Counted from the stretch's first letter, positions 18,007 to 27,308 are shown. The stretch: 64,000 nucleotides of DNA from Pelistega suis (GCF_013133795.1 NZ_JABGBN010000003.1:124001-188000), one strand, 5' to 3'. Program-made: numbers and translations. Notes: generated by a model not told the origin, from the sequence alone.

Positions 18007-18281
18007 GTAGAATTTGAACTGAATCCGATAAAAGAAATCACATTATACAAATAAGCGTGACGCTACATTATAAAACCCATAGTGATTTTGAGAGATAGCG
18101 ATGGTTGGTCGTATTTTCGTAAAAAGCATGATGTTTGATGATATTGGTGCTTGTTAGAAGTACAGTTTTTGACATATTTTGTAATAGTATTTGAGATAAA
18201 CTTATGACGATAGATTTCGTTTTATAATCCTTGCCTTACTCTATATGTGTTTAGAGTTTTTTTATTAATGAGGAATGACGT

Positions 18282-19568
18282 ATGTCTGCGCTTAAAAGCC
18301 TTTTTTCCTGCTATTTTAAGATTAACCTATTACTTAAAATTTTAGTAGGTCTGATTCTTGGTGCCATTGCTGGGATGATTTTCCAAAATAATGGAGAGAT
18401 GATTGCCTTTCTGACACCATTTGGTGATTTATTTATTCGTTTATTAAAAATGATTATGGTGCCAGTCATTGCCTGCACGCTAATCGTAGGTGCGAGTACA
18501 ATTGCACCGTCTCATCTGGGACGTATTGGTGGTAAGCTAGTGCTGTTTTATATGATTACTTCAATATTTGCGATTATTATTGGTTTGGCGGTGGGTACAG
18601 TTATCCAACCAGGGACTGGATTGGAATTGGCTGCGGTAGAGGGTAAGGCTCGTGTGGCTGAGTCGCCGACCTTAATGAGTATTTTGCTCAATATTGTGCC
18701 AACTAATCCGATGAGTTCATTATCAGAGGGATCCGTTTTACAGATTATTTTCTTCTGCTTGTTATTTGGTATTGCACTTGCCTTTGGTCGTGATAGTGCA
18801 GACGAAAATGTACGCAAAGCATCGGACACGGTGTATCACTTTATTGAGGGTGTGAGCCAAGCCATGTTTAAAATTGTTGGCTGGGTGATGCAATATGCGC
18901 CATTTGGTGTGTTTGCCTTAATTTTTATCGTGTTTTCAAAGAACGGAGCAACAGCTTTTGGACCTTTAGCAGCCGTAACAGCTAGTGTATATATCGGTTT
19001 GGTGTTGCAAGTGGTATTGGTGTACTTCGGTGTTTGCTTAATTATGCGTTTAAGCCCATTAAAGTTTTTATCAAAAGTGCGTAACCCTATGGTCACGGCA
19101 TTTGTAACGCGTTCATCTGGTGCAACATTACCTGTATCTATCGATGCGGCAGAAAAAATGGGTGTACCAAAATCAGTCTACGGTTTTGGCTTACCCGTAG
19201 GGGCAACCATTAATATGGACGGTACAACGATTTATCTAGGCGTATGCGCAATCTTTATTGCTAATGCAGTAGGTATGCCTTTAGATAGCTCGCAACAATT
19301 GACGATTGTATTGACAGCGGTATTAGCATCAATCGGTACCGCGGGTGTACCAGGTGCGGGGGCGATTATGTTGCTGATGGTTTTAGAATCAGTGGGACTG
19401 AAAGTCGAAGCAGGTAGTGCAGTTGCTGTGGCTTACGGTATGATTTTAGGTATTGACGCTTTATTAGATATGGGACGTACATCAATGAACGTAGTCGGTG
19501 ATATGTCTGGTGTCGTTGCTGTAGCCAAAAGCGAAAAATCCCTTGACATGGATAAGTGGAATAGCTAG
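18282..19568 (+). CDS. Dicarboxylate/amino acid:cation symporter (DAACS, GltP/GltT type)
   Basis: A 428-residue inner-membrane secondary transporter with about eight membrane helices and re-entrant loops. Motifs: an AFVTRSSGATLPVSI hairpin, GATINMDGTTIYLGVCAIFIANA (the NMDGT signature that coordinates cation and substrate) and a GIDALLDMGRTSMNVVGD substrate-binding C-terminal helix. It would take up glutamate, aspartate or C4-dicarboxylates with Na+ or H+; which one cannot be read from the sequence. GAGGAATG precedes the start, and a perfect TATAAT at 18223-18228 may be its -10 box, with a poor -35. Confidence 0.92.
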   Translation: MSALKSLFSCYFKINLLLKILVGLILGAIAGMIFQNNGEMIAFLTPFGDLFIRLLKMIMVPVIACTLIVGASTIAPSHLGRIGGKLVLFYMITSIFAIIIGLAVGTVIQPGTGLELAAVEGKARVAESPTLMSILLNIVPTNPMSSLSEGSVLQIIFFCLLFGIALAFGRDSADENVRKASDTVYHFIEGVSQAMFKIVGWVMQYAPFGVFALIFIVFSKNGATAFGPLAAVTASVYIGLVLQVVLVYFGVCLIMRLSPLKFLSKVRNPMVTAFVTRSSGATLPVSIDAAEKMGVPKSVYGFGLPVGATINMDGTTIYLGVCAIFIANAVGMPLDSSQQLTIVLTAVLASIGTAGVPGAGAIMLLMVLESVGLKVEAGSAVAVAYGMILGIDALLDMGRTSMNVVGDMSGVVAVAKSEKSLDMDKWNS

Positions 19569-19573
19569 GACCA

Positions 19574-19598
19574 GAAACAGCCCTCTGCGGGCTGTTTC
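19574..19598 (+). terminator. Hairpin just after the symporter gene
   Basis: GAAACAGCCC (19574-19583) pairs perfectly with 19589-19598 over a 5-base loop. No T-run follows; the 46-bp repeats begin three bases later. It may act as an RNA 3'-end or stability element. Confidence 0.6.
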
Positions 19599-19600
19599 GC

Positions 19601-19736
19601 GCCTAGCTATTCTGAGGAGCTCTGCGACGAAGTGGAGGCTAGGACAGCCTAGCTATTCTGAGGAGCTCTGCGACGAAGTGGAGGCTAGGACAGCCTAGCT
19701 ATTCTGAGGAGCTCTGCGACGAAGTGGGCTGGGGCA
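19601..19736. repeat. 46-bp tandem repeat, about three copies
   Basis: Two identical 46-base units (19601-19646, 19647-19692) and a third that matches for 35 bases (19693-19727) and then degenerates. Each full unit starts with GCCTAGC and ends with GGCTAGGACA, so its ends can pair, and contains GGAGCTCT and GCGACGAAG. The unit tail resembles the last bases of the symporter gene (AAGTGGA-ATAGCTAGGAC). No coding capacity or spacers. Confidence 0.9.
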
Positions 19737-19739
19737 GAG

Positions 19740-19768
19740 AAGTCCGTCATTTTTTGACGGACTTTTTT
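19740..19768 (+). terminator. Rho-independent terminator after the tandem repeat
   Basis: AAGTCCGTCA (19740-19749), a loop of five T, TGACGGACTT (19755-19764), then T4. It ends the symporter transcript after the repeats. Confidence 0.85.
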
Positions 19769-19853
19769 ATGTTTATTCATTATTATATTTGTTGCAAAAT
19801 AAAGAATAATAGGTTAAATTAAAAATTAAAGTTTCAATAATAGAACAAATAAT

Positions 19854-20741
19854 ATGCCTAAAAATTTCCATAAAATTGATTTAAATGATATGCGCTTGTT
19901 TGTATCGGTCGTTCAAGCCGGGAGTTTAACGAGAGCATCCGAATTATTAGATGTTCCTAAGTCACATTTGAGTCGTCATCTGACAGAACTTGAAAATAGT
20001 TTAGGCACTACCTTAATGGATAGGGGGCGTAGAGGAATCGTATTAAATGAATTGGGGCGGCGATTTTTACATAATGCACAAGAGATGTTACGACTTGCTC
20101 AAATGGCGATTGATGATATTCAGACCAATTTACAAAAACCGAATGGTTTATTACGGATGTCGGTTTCTACAGAGGTAGGCAGAGGGTTTTTAATGCATCA
20201 TTTGCCAGCTTATTTTAAGCGTTATCCTGATGTTAATGTGGAGGTTCAGATTGATAACCGTAAGGTGAATATGATTCAAGACGGTATTGATATTGCTTTA
20301 CGAGTCGGCTCAATTAATAACGATAATGTGGTGGCACGTAAATTATTTGATTTGGAGTTAGGTGTTTTTGCTTCACCCGGTTATTTAGCGCAATATGGTA
20401 TTCCTCAAACACCGCATGAATTGTATGGACATCAATTACTCTATAAGTATGACGGCCCTGAGTGGGCATTTCAAAAAGAGCAACATCGAGTCGTGATTGA
20501 TGGACAGCACAAGCTTAGAACCAATGATTTTAATCTAATTGCTCAGATGGTATCGGAGGGGTTAGGTATTGCTGTACTACCCTGTTTTGATAATATGATT
20601 AAAGAGGATTGGATAAAAATTTTGCCTGAATGGACCTTGGAAACCGTCCCTGTTTATGTGGTTTATTATAAAAATCGAGGGGCAACTTCTGTAGTTCGGA
20701 GCATGGTTGATTTCCTATTAGATATTCCTCAAAAAACTTAA
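19854..20741 (+). CDS. LysR-family transcriptional regulator
   Basis: A 295-residue LTTR: an N-terminal winged helix (residues about 8-66, LNDMRLFVSVVQAGSLTRASELLDVPKSHLSRHLTELENSLGTTLMDRG) and a C-terminal periplasmic-binding-protein-like effector domain (about 90-290), of the group that includes DsdC/CrgA-like regulators. It stands alone between two strong terminators, so its targets are not indicated by an operon. The autotransporter gene downstream is a neighbour but has its own upstream region. Confidence 0.92.
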   Translation: MPKNFHKIDLNDMRLFVSVVQAGSLTRASELLDVPKSHLSRHLTELENSLGTTLMDRGRRGIVLNELGRRFLHNAQEMLRLAQMAIDDIQTNLQKPNGLLRMSVSTEVGRGFLMHHLPAYFKRYPDVNVEVQIDNRKVNMIQDGIDIALRVGSINNDNVVARKLFDLELGVFASPGYLAQYGIPQTPHELYGHQLLYKYDGPEWAFQKEQHRVVIDGQHKLRTNDFNLIAQMVSEGLGIAVLPCFDNMIKEDWIKILPEWTLETVPVYVVYYKNRGATSVVRSMVDFLLDIPQKT

Positions 20742-20780
20742 AATGTCATTGAATGATTGATTACTTTTTCCTTCTTTATT

Positions 20781-20809
20781 AGACCTCGGTGCTTCCGAGG
20801 TCTTTTTTT
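20781..20809 (+). terminator. Rho-independent terminator after the LysR gene
   Basis: AGACCTCGG (20781-20789), 5-base loop, CCGAGGTCT (20795-20803), followed by a T-run to 20809. Confidence 0.92.
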
Positions 20810-20859
20810 GCTTGGTATAGAGTTTTTTCTATAAATTAGCACTATTTAATACAAATAGA

Positions 20860-20878
20860 AATGATAATTATTTTTATT
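20860..20878. promoter_or_regulatory. Candidate Fur box upstream of the autotransporter
   Basis: AATGATAAT-T-ATTTTTATT, a 9-1-9 arrangement. The left arm matches the classical Fur consensus perfectly and the right arm at 7 of 9 positions. It lies 63 bases before the autotransporter start, inside an AT-rich region, so a chance match is possible. Confidence 0.45.
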
Positions 20879-20940
20879 TACAATTTTGATAAAAAAATAT
20901 ACAATTCGGGTATTAAAAATAAGGGAATGGTCTGTTTACT

Positions 20941-23900
20941 ATGGTTGTACACGAAAAAATACTTTTAGAGATGATGGTGCTAAGTGCTTTGTTTACGTTG
21001 GGGATGATGCCTGCTAATGCGTATCAACAAGGAGAGGGGGTGATAGCAACAATTGAAAAGGGTGAGTCTGTTACTAAACAAGAGAATGTGACGGCGGAAT
21101 CACTAGGCTCAGTAGTTAGTGGAAGTTTAAATAGGGCTGGTAATCCAGTTCGCATTATTTGGTATGGTAATGAAAATGATGCAGACGGTAAGGTCCCACA
21201 GACTGGCCTATTAAATGATGGTTTTATTCAGGGTAAGGTGCGGGCAGTAGGACAAAATACAACTGAGAAAGAAGAGTATGCTGGCAGTGTTGTTATTGAA
21301 GGACAAGGGAATGCTGTAGATGCTTTGGGTTGGACGGCCCACACTAATCCCAATGATGTTGTTTATGCTTTAGAACAGCTCACTAATACTCGTCTTGTAC
21401 AAGGTGAGGCAGAACTTATTGGAGGGCAGGCCAAGTTATATGGTAATGTTAAAAGCTTTGCATCTGGAAATGGTGTTTCAGTTGTTGGTGCAGTAGATTT
21501 TGGGAAAGGATATAGTGGCGTTGATGGCATGAGTGGTGCTACGAATTCAGCAAGTTCACCAACAGGCCTTATTTATAGGGAACAGCGAGGAGTAGAGGAG
21601 AGTGACAGTCAAATTGAATTCTTAGCTAATCCTAAAAATGTAGATGTTAGCGTTACCTCCGTTGATAACCAAGGAAAAATTTCAGGTAAAGTCATTGCAC
21701 AAGGGGCAACAAGTCCAGATGGGCAAAATAGAGATACAGAAGAAACGCCGCTATATGCGGTAAAAACGGCAAGTTCAGCTAATGCGATATCGGTGAGTAG
21801 TTATGCATTTACACCATCGAATCCAGGTTGGACTGGTCCTGACTCATCGACATATAAAAACTATGCAAGTTTGAATAAGGTGAATAATACGGGTTTGTTA
21901 AGTGCAGAGGCTCAGTTATCAGGAGGTATTCATGCTAAAGATACCTATACTGTTGCTAAAGCGGTTGCAAATGGTATTTCTGTAGCGGCACTTTCTAATA
22001 ATGAAGTGGTCAGTAGCACTGGTGGGTCGACAGGTTATGCAGCACATAAAACACAAGCCTTATTATCCGAAGGTGTTAATAATCAAGGAAGAATTAAATC
22101 AACACTACATCAAACCTCAGGTGATAATTCTTTAGTAAAAATTGGTGCTTACTCTATCGCAGAGGCGATAGCTAGTGGTAGTGCAGTTAGTGTATATGCA
22201 GAGAGTACTTCTTCTAAAACAAAAGAGAATAAGGCTATCATTGGTACTATTCAGAATAATGGTGAAATGACAGCAAAAGCGGTTGTCTACGCAGGTAATG
22301 GTGCCGGTGATTTAAGTGTCAAAGTAAAAGGCGTGGGTAATGGTGTCTCAGCTTATTCTAGCGCTTATTTATCAAAAGGTAACGCATCGATTGACAATAT
22401 CACTAATACAGGAGTTATTTCTGGATTCGTTGAGACTAAGCCAGGGGTTTCTGCTTTAGGTACGAATAAGGATATTCCTGTAGAAGCGGTGAAAATTGCT
22501 GTCGCCAATAGTGCCAATAAGGGCAATTATCCTAAACATTTGCCAATGACACCAAATAATTCAACAGAAAGCTCAGCAATTACCAGAAGTTATCGTGCCG
22601 ACAATGAAGTTTTTGCGAGTGGTAATGGTATTTCTGCATTTACAGGGGAAAGCTCGCGAAATAACGAGGGTGCGACCTTAGGTAATATTGATAATACTGG
22701 TGTGATTAGTGGTTTTGCCAATATGTACCATGGTTTTAAATCAGGGGGGAGCTACTCAAGTAAGGGTTATCAACCAGTAAGATTTACAGCGGTAGGCAGC
22801 GGTATTGTGGTAGATAATAAAATCACTAACGATATTATTAATGCAGGTATTATCTCTGGAAATCATGCTGCACTGATGGCTAAAGGGGATGCCGGTTTTT
22901 CTCGTAACTCTCCAAATTATGCTAAAACGTCTTATGAGGGTAAGTTAGAAAATTATGGTTTAATGGCTGGAGCTATGATTGAAGGACATTACCATTATAA
23001 CGAGGACTATAGCATGATGTCAGATACGATGGGACAGCCCTATCGTTATTATGAATCAGATCAGCAGGTATTAAAAAATGCAGGAACTTTAGTCTATCTG
23101 AAGAAGGGGCTTTCAGGGACTCAACGCTCAACAGTGAGAGATGAGGATGCCGGCAAAATTGAACGTATCGTTGTCGGTGATGCAAGCGCCTATACAGCCA
23201 AAGATGGTCAGGTTTATTCTGTTATTAATGCAGAGGTAAATGCAGCGGGAACTGATAGTACTCATCGATTAGCACAGCAAGATTTAAGCAATACTATTGT
23301 TAATGGTGTTGGTTTAGAAGATGGTGCTTTATTAGTTGAGCAGGATGCTTCATTAGCAAATATTATCGTAAATGGCTTTAAAACAGCACTTAAACTTGCT
23401 TCTGATGTTACTGTTAATATTCAAAAAAGTACATTTAATAGTAATGGTTTTTTAGTAAATTTAGACCAAAAGCCTTTAGCTATCAGTGGTGATAATGGTG
23501 CGAATCAGTTGGTGTTGTCTCAAAGCACTGTTGTTAATGGAGATATTCATTTAAATGAGGGCGATGATATTTTAACGGTGGGTGATGCTAGCGTTAAGAT
23601 GAATGGGTCTGAGTTAAATTTCGGTACAGGCAATAATACTTTACTTCTAGGGCAGCAAGCAACCGCAAGTAATGATTCAATAAAAATAGATTATCGTTTA
23701 ATTAATGCGACAAATATCGATGTCAATCAACGTTCACGATTAACTGCTGATGCTCGTGTTCAAGGAACAGATGCGATAGCATTGAATGAAGAGCTTGTTT
23801 ATGAGGTTAATGGTGACAAGGATCATGCTCTTTATAGCGATACTCGTCAAGATAATGTATTGTTGACAGGGAATGGTTTATTCACCTTAGACATTTCTAA

Positions 23901-25239
23901 AGACTTATATGGAGATCCAGCCGAGAGAGTAGTGGACTTTGGGGGCTTTGATTTAGCAGCAGAGGATACTGTTCGATATGCAACGAGCAACGTTTTACAA
24001 AAGGTGCGATTAGAAAATGGTGACCTTGTTATTAGTGTAAAAGAAGCTCAACTTCCACCAACAGAGGTAACGCCACCAACAGAAGTGACACCGCCAACAG
24101 AGGTGACTCCTCCAACAGAGGTGACTCCACCAACGGAAGTGACTCCTCCAACAGAGGTAACGCCGCCAACAAACGTTGCTAATACTCTGTTCGTAACACC
24201 GTACGTTGATGCTTACAATAGTTTTGTGGATTCTTGGAAACAAGGCAATGCTAATTTCTTAGCTAATTCAGCCTCTACAAAAGATAAAACAGAAGCACAA
24301 GCAAGTCGTGCAGTAAATGACTACTTAGGTAAAGTAGTGAATGAAACGATTTATGGTGCATTACCAAGTATGGCAACAAATACCTTGCAATCTTTTAATC
24401 AGGCATCTGTAGGGACGTATGCAAAACGTTTAAATGCAGGAGAATTAGATGTCTATGCTTCAGTAAGTGGTGGACTTTATCGTTATCAAGACATCGTGAT
24501 GAGTGGGCATAATACGCAGGGTCTCATTGGGATGAATTATGGTGTATCTAATCGCCTGAGTTTAGGTGGTAGTGTCGGTGTTAGTCATCATAAATTAGAT
24601 GGTTATCAAGGAAGTTATCTCAAAGGGAATACAGGTCTTGTCAATGTTTATGCAATATTAGGATGGGATAAATTTACCTGGCGCAGCGGTGTAGCTTATG
24701 GAAAAATGAATCTAAAAGGTATGCGTTACATTAGCAATGGTTATGATAGTCATTCTTTCAAGGTGAAATTAAAGCCTACAGTAGCTAGCATATTTACAGA
24801 GCTGAAATATGCATTGCCTATTAGTGATTCATTAAGTGTTGAGCCAAAATTGGGATTGTCTTATAACATGGTGAAAATTGATCGCATGCAAGAACAAGGA
24901 GCAGGCGCTCTAACGCTAAATAACAGAAACTATAAAACACTCGATATTGCGGTTGGTAGCGATATTGTGCTAAACAAAGTCTTGATGCCAGGAGGAACAT
25001 TAAGCTCTAAGCTGTCCGTGGATTATGTACATACAACAGGGGCACATAAACTTTCAGCAAGTTTTGCAGGAGGTAATGATTTCACTATTAATACGTTGAA
25101 TAATCGTAATGCCGTAAGAGTTGGTTTAGGTCTTGAATATGAACAAAAAGGATTTTTTGTTCGAGCAGGAGTAGCGAATAATTTCCAAAAATCAGGAAAA
25201 GCTTTAACAGCTCAACTTGGTTTGGGAATTAGATTTTAA
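20941..25239 (+). CDS. Classical (type Va) autotransporter with beta-helical passenger
   Basis: A 1432-residue secreted surface protein. The signal peptide is about residues 1-28 (hydrophobic MMVLSALFTLGMMPANA, cleavage before YQQ). The passenger (about 29-1030) repeats a pattern NxGxISG or a relative about every 60-110 residues (VDNQGKISGKV, VNNTGLLSAEA, ITNTGVISGFV, IDNTGVISGFA), as expected of a beta-helix; no protease or other catalytic motif was recognised. A Pro-Thr-Glu-Val linker (1039-1080) of six PPTEVT units plus one variant follows, then the 12-strand autotransporter barrel ending LGLGIRF. Codon use is AT-rich throughout. The porin gene starts 17 bases after the stop. Confidence 0.93.
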   Translation: MVVHEKILLEMMVLSALFTLGMMPANAYQQGEGVIATIEKGESVTKQENVTAESLGSVVSGSLNRAGNPVRIIWYGNENDADGKVPQTGLLNDGFIQGKVRAVGQNTTEKEEYAGSVVIEGQGNAVDALGWTAHTNPNDVVYALEQLTNTRLVQGEAELIGGQAKLYGNVKSFASGNGVSVVGAVDFGKGYSGVDGMSGATNSASSPTGLIYREQRGVEESDSQIEFLANPKNVDVSVTSVDNQGKISGKVIAQGATSPDGQNRDTEETPLYAVKTASSANAISVSSYAFTPSNPGWTGPDSSTYKNYASLNKVNNTGLLSAEAQLSGGIHAKDTYTVAKAVANGISVAALSNNEVVSSTGGSTGYAAHKTQALLSEGVNNQGRIKSTLHQTSGDNSLVKIGAYSIAEAIASGSAVSVYAESTSSKTKENKAIIGTIQNNGEMTAKAVVYAGNGAGDLSVKVKGVGNGVSAYSSAYLSKGNASIDNITNTGVISGFVETKPGVSALGTNKDIPVEAVKIAVANSANKGNYPKHLPMTPNNSTESSAITRSYRADNEVFASGNGISAFTGESSRNNEGATLGNIDNTGVISGFANMYHGFKSGGSYSSKGYQPVRFTAVGSGIVVDNKITNDIINAGIISGNHAALMAKGDAGFSRNSPNYAKTSYEGKLENYGLMAGAMIEGHYHYNEDYSMMSDTMGQPYRYYESDQQVLKNAGTLVYLKKGLSGTQRSTVRDEDAGKIERIVVGDASAYTAKDGQVYSVINAEVNAAGTDSTHRLAQQDLSNTIVNGVGLEDGALLVEQDASLANIIVNGFKTALKLASDVTVNIQKSTFNSNGFLVNLDQKPLAISGDNGANQLVLSQSTVVNGDIHLNEGDDILTVGDASVKMNGSELNFGTGNNTLLLGQQATASNDSIKIDYRLINATNIDVNQRSRLTADARVQGTDAIALNEELVYEVNGDKDHALYSDTRQDNVLLTGNGLFTLDISKDLYGDPAERVVDFGGFDLAAEDTVRYATSNVLQKVRLENGDLVISVKEAQLPPTEVTPPTEVTPPTEVTPPTEVTPPTEVTPPTEVTPPTNVANTLFVTPYVDAYNSFVDSWKQGNANFLANSASTKDKTEAQASRAVNDYLGKVVNETIYGALPSMATNTLQSFNQASVGTYAKRLNAGELDVYASVSGGLYRYQDIVMSGHNTQGLIGMNYGVSNRLSLGGSVGVSHHKLDGYQGSYLKGNTGLVNVYAILGWDKFTWRSGVAYGKMNLKGMRYISNGYDSHSFKVKLKPTVASIFTELKYALPISDSLSVEPKLGLSYNMVKIDRMQEQGAGALTLNNRNYKTLDIAVGSDIVLNKVLMPGGTLSSKLSVDYVHTTGAHKLSASFAGGNDFTINTLNNRNAVRVGLGLEYEQKGFFVRAGVANNFQKSGKALTAQLGLGIRF
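24055..24180 (+). repeat. 18-bp coding tandem repeat (PPTEVT)
   Basis: Seven 18-base units; the first six all encode PPTEVT and the last PPTNVA. Units differ at third positions (CCA/CCG/CCT, GAG/GAA, GTA/GTG), so the DNA copies are diverged while the protein is kept. Copy-number change would keep the reading frame and alter linker length. Confidence 0.95.
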
Positions 25240-25256
25240 CCGTAATGAGGAAGAAA

Positions 25257-26408
25257 ATGAAAAAAAGCATTTTATTTGTAGCATTAACATCCGCTTTAGC
25301 AACATCAGCACACGCTGAAAGCTCGGTTCGTTTGTATGGGTTAGTGGATACAGCCTATGGATTTCAGCAGGTGAAGGTAACAGAAACCTTGGCGAATGGA
25401 ACATTGTCTTCTAGCGTGAAGTCTAGAACATTGGGTATGGACAATGGATTTGCTGGTGGTAGTTATTGGGGTTTAGAGGGTGAAGAGGATTTAGGAAATG
25501 GTACTCGTGCACTCTTTGCTTTAGAAAGTGGTTTTAATTCAAGCAATGGTTCTGCAGAAGAAGCTGGTGTTTTATTTAATGGCCATGCTTATTTAGGTTT
25601 AAGTAATGACAATTGGGGAAGCCTCACTATTGGTCATCAAGGTAATGTTGCTGATGAGTTTATGTCAGATGTTGATCCTTTTGGCACTGATTTTGGTCAA
25701 GCGGGTGCGGGTAGTGTCTTTGGTGATTCTTTAGGTGCTACATATAGTCGCTCAATTAAATATATGAGTCCTGATATGGAGGGCTTTCAGTTTGGTACCG
25801 CTATTATTTACAATAAAACAAAACAGACACTCAACGGAGCTAGCACGAGAGAAGACAATACTGGTGTGAGTTTTGGTTTGAAATATGGTACGGATAAAGC
25901 TTTCTTTGGACTTGTGTATGATACATTGAAATCAACGGGCTCTGTACGTTCACATTCTTGGGCGATTGGTGGTAGTTATGATTTCGATGTAGCAAAAGTT
26001 TATGGTGCTTTTGGTCAACAACGTGATGGGATGTTTGGTGATCTTTTCCCTTTAGCTAAGGAACAAGAAAATAATGGTGTAGTAGAGGCTACACCTTGGA
26101 ATGGTAAGGGTTACCGTCAAAATGCTTGGTTGGCTGGTTTAAGTGCACCAGTGGGTGATAATGGTACTGTGATGTTCTCTTATCAAGGTATTAGTGCGAA
26201 GAACAAAGTAGCTAGTGAGCCTGTGAAAAGTAAAGCACATATCTTTAGTGTAGGCTATAGCCACGATCTATCAAAACGTACAGCGGTATATGGCTTTGCT
26301 TCTTATGGTAAAGCTAAAAATCGTTTATATACCTCGACAGGTGCTTTAGATTACACAGAAAAAGTGAAATCAACACAGGTTGCTATTGGCTTAAGACATT
26401 ACTTCTAG
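25257..26408 (+). CDS. Gram-negative porin (trimeric, Porin_4 type)
   Basis: A 383-residue outer-membrane beta-barrel. The start is ATG 25257, chosen because GAGGAAG (25248-25254) precedes it; an in-frame ATG 12 bases up overlaps that site. Signal peptide MKKSILFVALTSALATSAHA, then ESSVRLYGLVDTAYGF, the typical first strand, a GGSYWGLEGEEDLGNGTRALFALESGF strand pair and a C-terminal HYF. Alternating amphipathic strands run throughout. It would allow diffusion of small solutes. Spacing of 17 bases from the autotransporter suggests one transcript. Confidence 0.93.
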   Translation: MKKSILFVALTSALATSAHAESSVRLYGLVDTAYGFQQVKVTETLANGTLSSSVKSRTLGMDNGFAGGSYWGLEGEEDLGNGTRALFALESGFNSSNGSAEEAGVLFNGHAYLGLSNDNWGSLTIGHQGNVADEFMSDVDPFGTDFGQAGAGSVFGDSLGATYSRSIKYMSPDMEGFQFGTAIIYNKTKQTLNGASTREDNTGVSFGLKYGTDKAFFGLVYDTLKSTGSVRSHSWAIGGSYDFDVAKVYGAFGQQRDGMFGDLFPLAKEQENNGVVEATPWNGKGYRQNAWLAGLSAPVGDNGTVMFSYQGISAKNKVASEPVKSKAHIFSVGYSHDLSKRTAVYGFASYGKAKNRLYTSTGALDYTEKVKSTQVAIGLRHYF

Positions 26409-26437
26409 TATTGTTTTATTTATTTCCGTAAGAAGAG

Positions 26438-26469
26438 TGACCCATCTTGTCTTGAGATGGGTCATTTTT
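26438..26469 (+). terminator. Rho-independent terminator after the porin
   Basis: TGACCCATCT (26438-26447), 7-base loop, AGATGGGTCA (26455-26464), then T5. It separates the porin from the converging NAD(P)-binding protein gene. Confidence 0.88.
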
Positions 26470-26475
26470 ATTCAT

Positions 26476-27138
26476 CTAGCTGTTGCTTGCAACGGTAAAA
26501 CGTTTAAATAAATGTGCCTGTTGTTCAACATCATCAGCAATTGCAATGGCTAAGTCAGCAACGCTGATACCAGCAGGAATCTCACCATTCATCAGTAAAT
26601 CCTCAGTACCTAGACGATAAGAACCTGTACGCTCTTCACTAAATCCAGCAGTTACGCCTAAAAGAGCTGGAGGAGAAACAAAGGCCCAGTTCACATCTCG
26701 GCGATCACGCAAATCATTAAGTAGATGGCGAGCAGCATTAGCACCATCAAAAATCTCTTTTGGAAAGTCTGGCGTATCAATCAGTTGTACATTAGGTGCA
26801 ACATATAAGCTCCCAGCACCACCTACCACTAATAAATAAGGTACATTTGCTGCTTTAGCGGCTTCTACAATTGCGTTAGCACCACGAGTAAAGTCAGTAC
26901 CAATATTAGGATTTGTCCAGCCTGGATTAAAAGCACTAACAACGGCATCAAACCCTTCTAATGCTTGTGCAAAATCAGTAGAAGTTACATCAGCAGCAAC
27001 AGCTTTAATATTTGCATGTTGAGCTACTTTATTAGTATTACGTGCAAAAGCGGTAACTTGATGACCACGATTGGCTAATTCATTTACAACGGCTTGACCT
27101 ACATAACCTGTTGCACCGATAACTGCGATTTTTTTCAT
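26476..27138 (-). CDS. NAD(P)-binding atypical SDR-family protein
   Basis: A 220-residue Rossmann protein opening MKKIAVIGATGYVGQAVVNELANRGHQVTAFAR, the GxxGxxG motif of the atypical SDR5/NAD(P)H-binding group (YwnB/BVR-B-like). YLLVVGGAGSLYV and WAFVSPPALL follow in the usual places. These proteins are often called NADH-flavin reductases or epimerase-like; the substrate cannot be deduced. AAGGA precedes the ATG. It is divergent from a LysR gene over a 170-base gap with a perfect dyad, which suggests control by that regulator. Confidence 0.88.
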   Translation of the reverse strand: MKKIAVIGATGYVGQAVVNELANRGHQVTAFARNTNKVAQHANIKAVAADVTSTDFAQALEGFDAVVSAFNPGWTNPNIGTDFTRGANAIVEAAKAANVPYLLVVGGAGSLYVAPNVQLIDTPDFPKEIFDGANAARHLLNDLRDRRDVNWAFVSPPALLGVTAGFSEERTGSYRLGTEDLLMNGEIPAGISVADLAIAIADDVEQQAHLFKRFTVASNS

Positions 27139-27230
27139 GTTGAATTCCTTTGTGTAAAAGCGATATTTGAATCAATAATTAGCATTATATAGAAATAAAA
27201 AATATGAAAAATAGCTTTTTTTGAATATAA

Positions 27231-27251
27231 TTATTTCTTAATATGAAATAA
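27231..27251. promoter_or_regulatory. Candidate LysR operator between the divergent genes
   Basis: TTATTTC-N7-GAAATAA, perfect 7-base arms around 27241, containing the T-N11-A form typical of LysR binding sites. It lies 57 bases before the LysR gene and 93 before the NAD(P)-binding protein gene. Confidence 0.55.
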
Positions 27252-27308
27252 AATGGTGTGATAAATAAATCCTAGTCATTTCATTTATAAGGCGAAATTG
27301 CATAGAAG

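Noticed and set aside
19601-19736. CRISPR-like direct repeats
   Set aside because: The 46-bp units are contiguous without spacers and no cas genes are near; a plain tandem repeat.
20941-25239. Possible serine-protease autotransporter (SPATE/IgA protease)
   Set aside because: No GDSGS-type catalytic serine motif or His/Asp partner could be found; the passenger is repeat beta-helix only.
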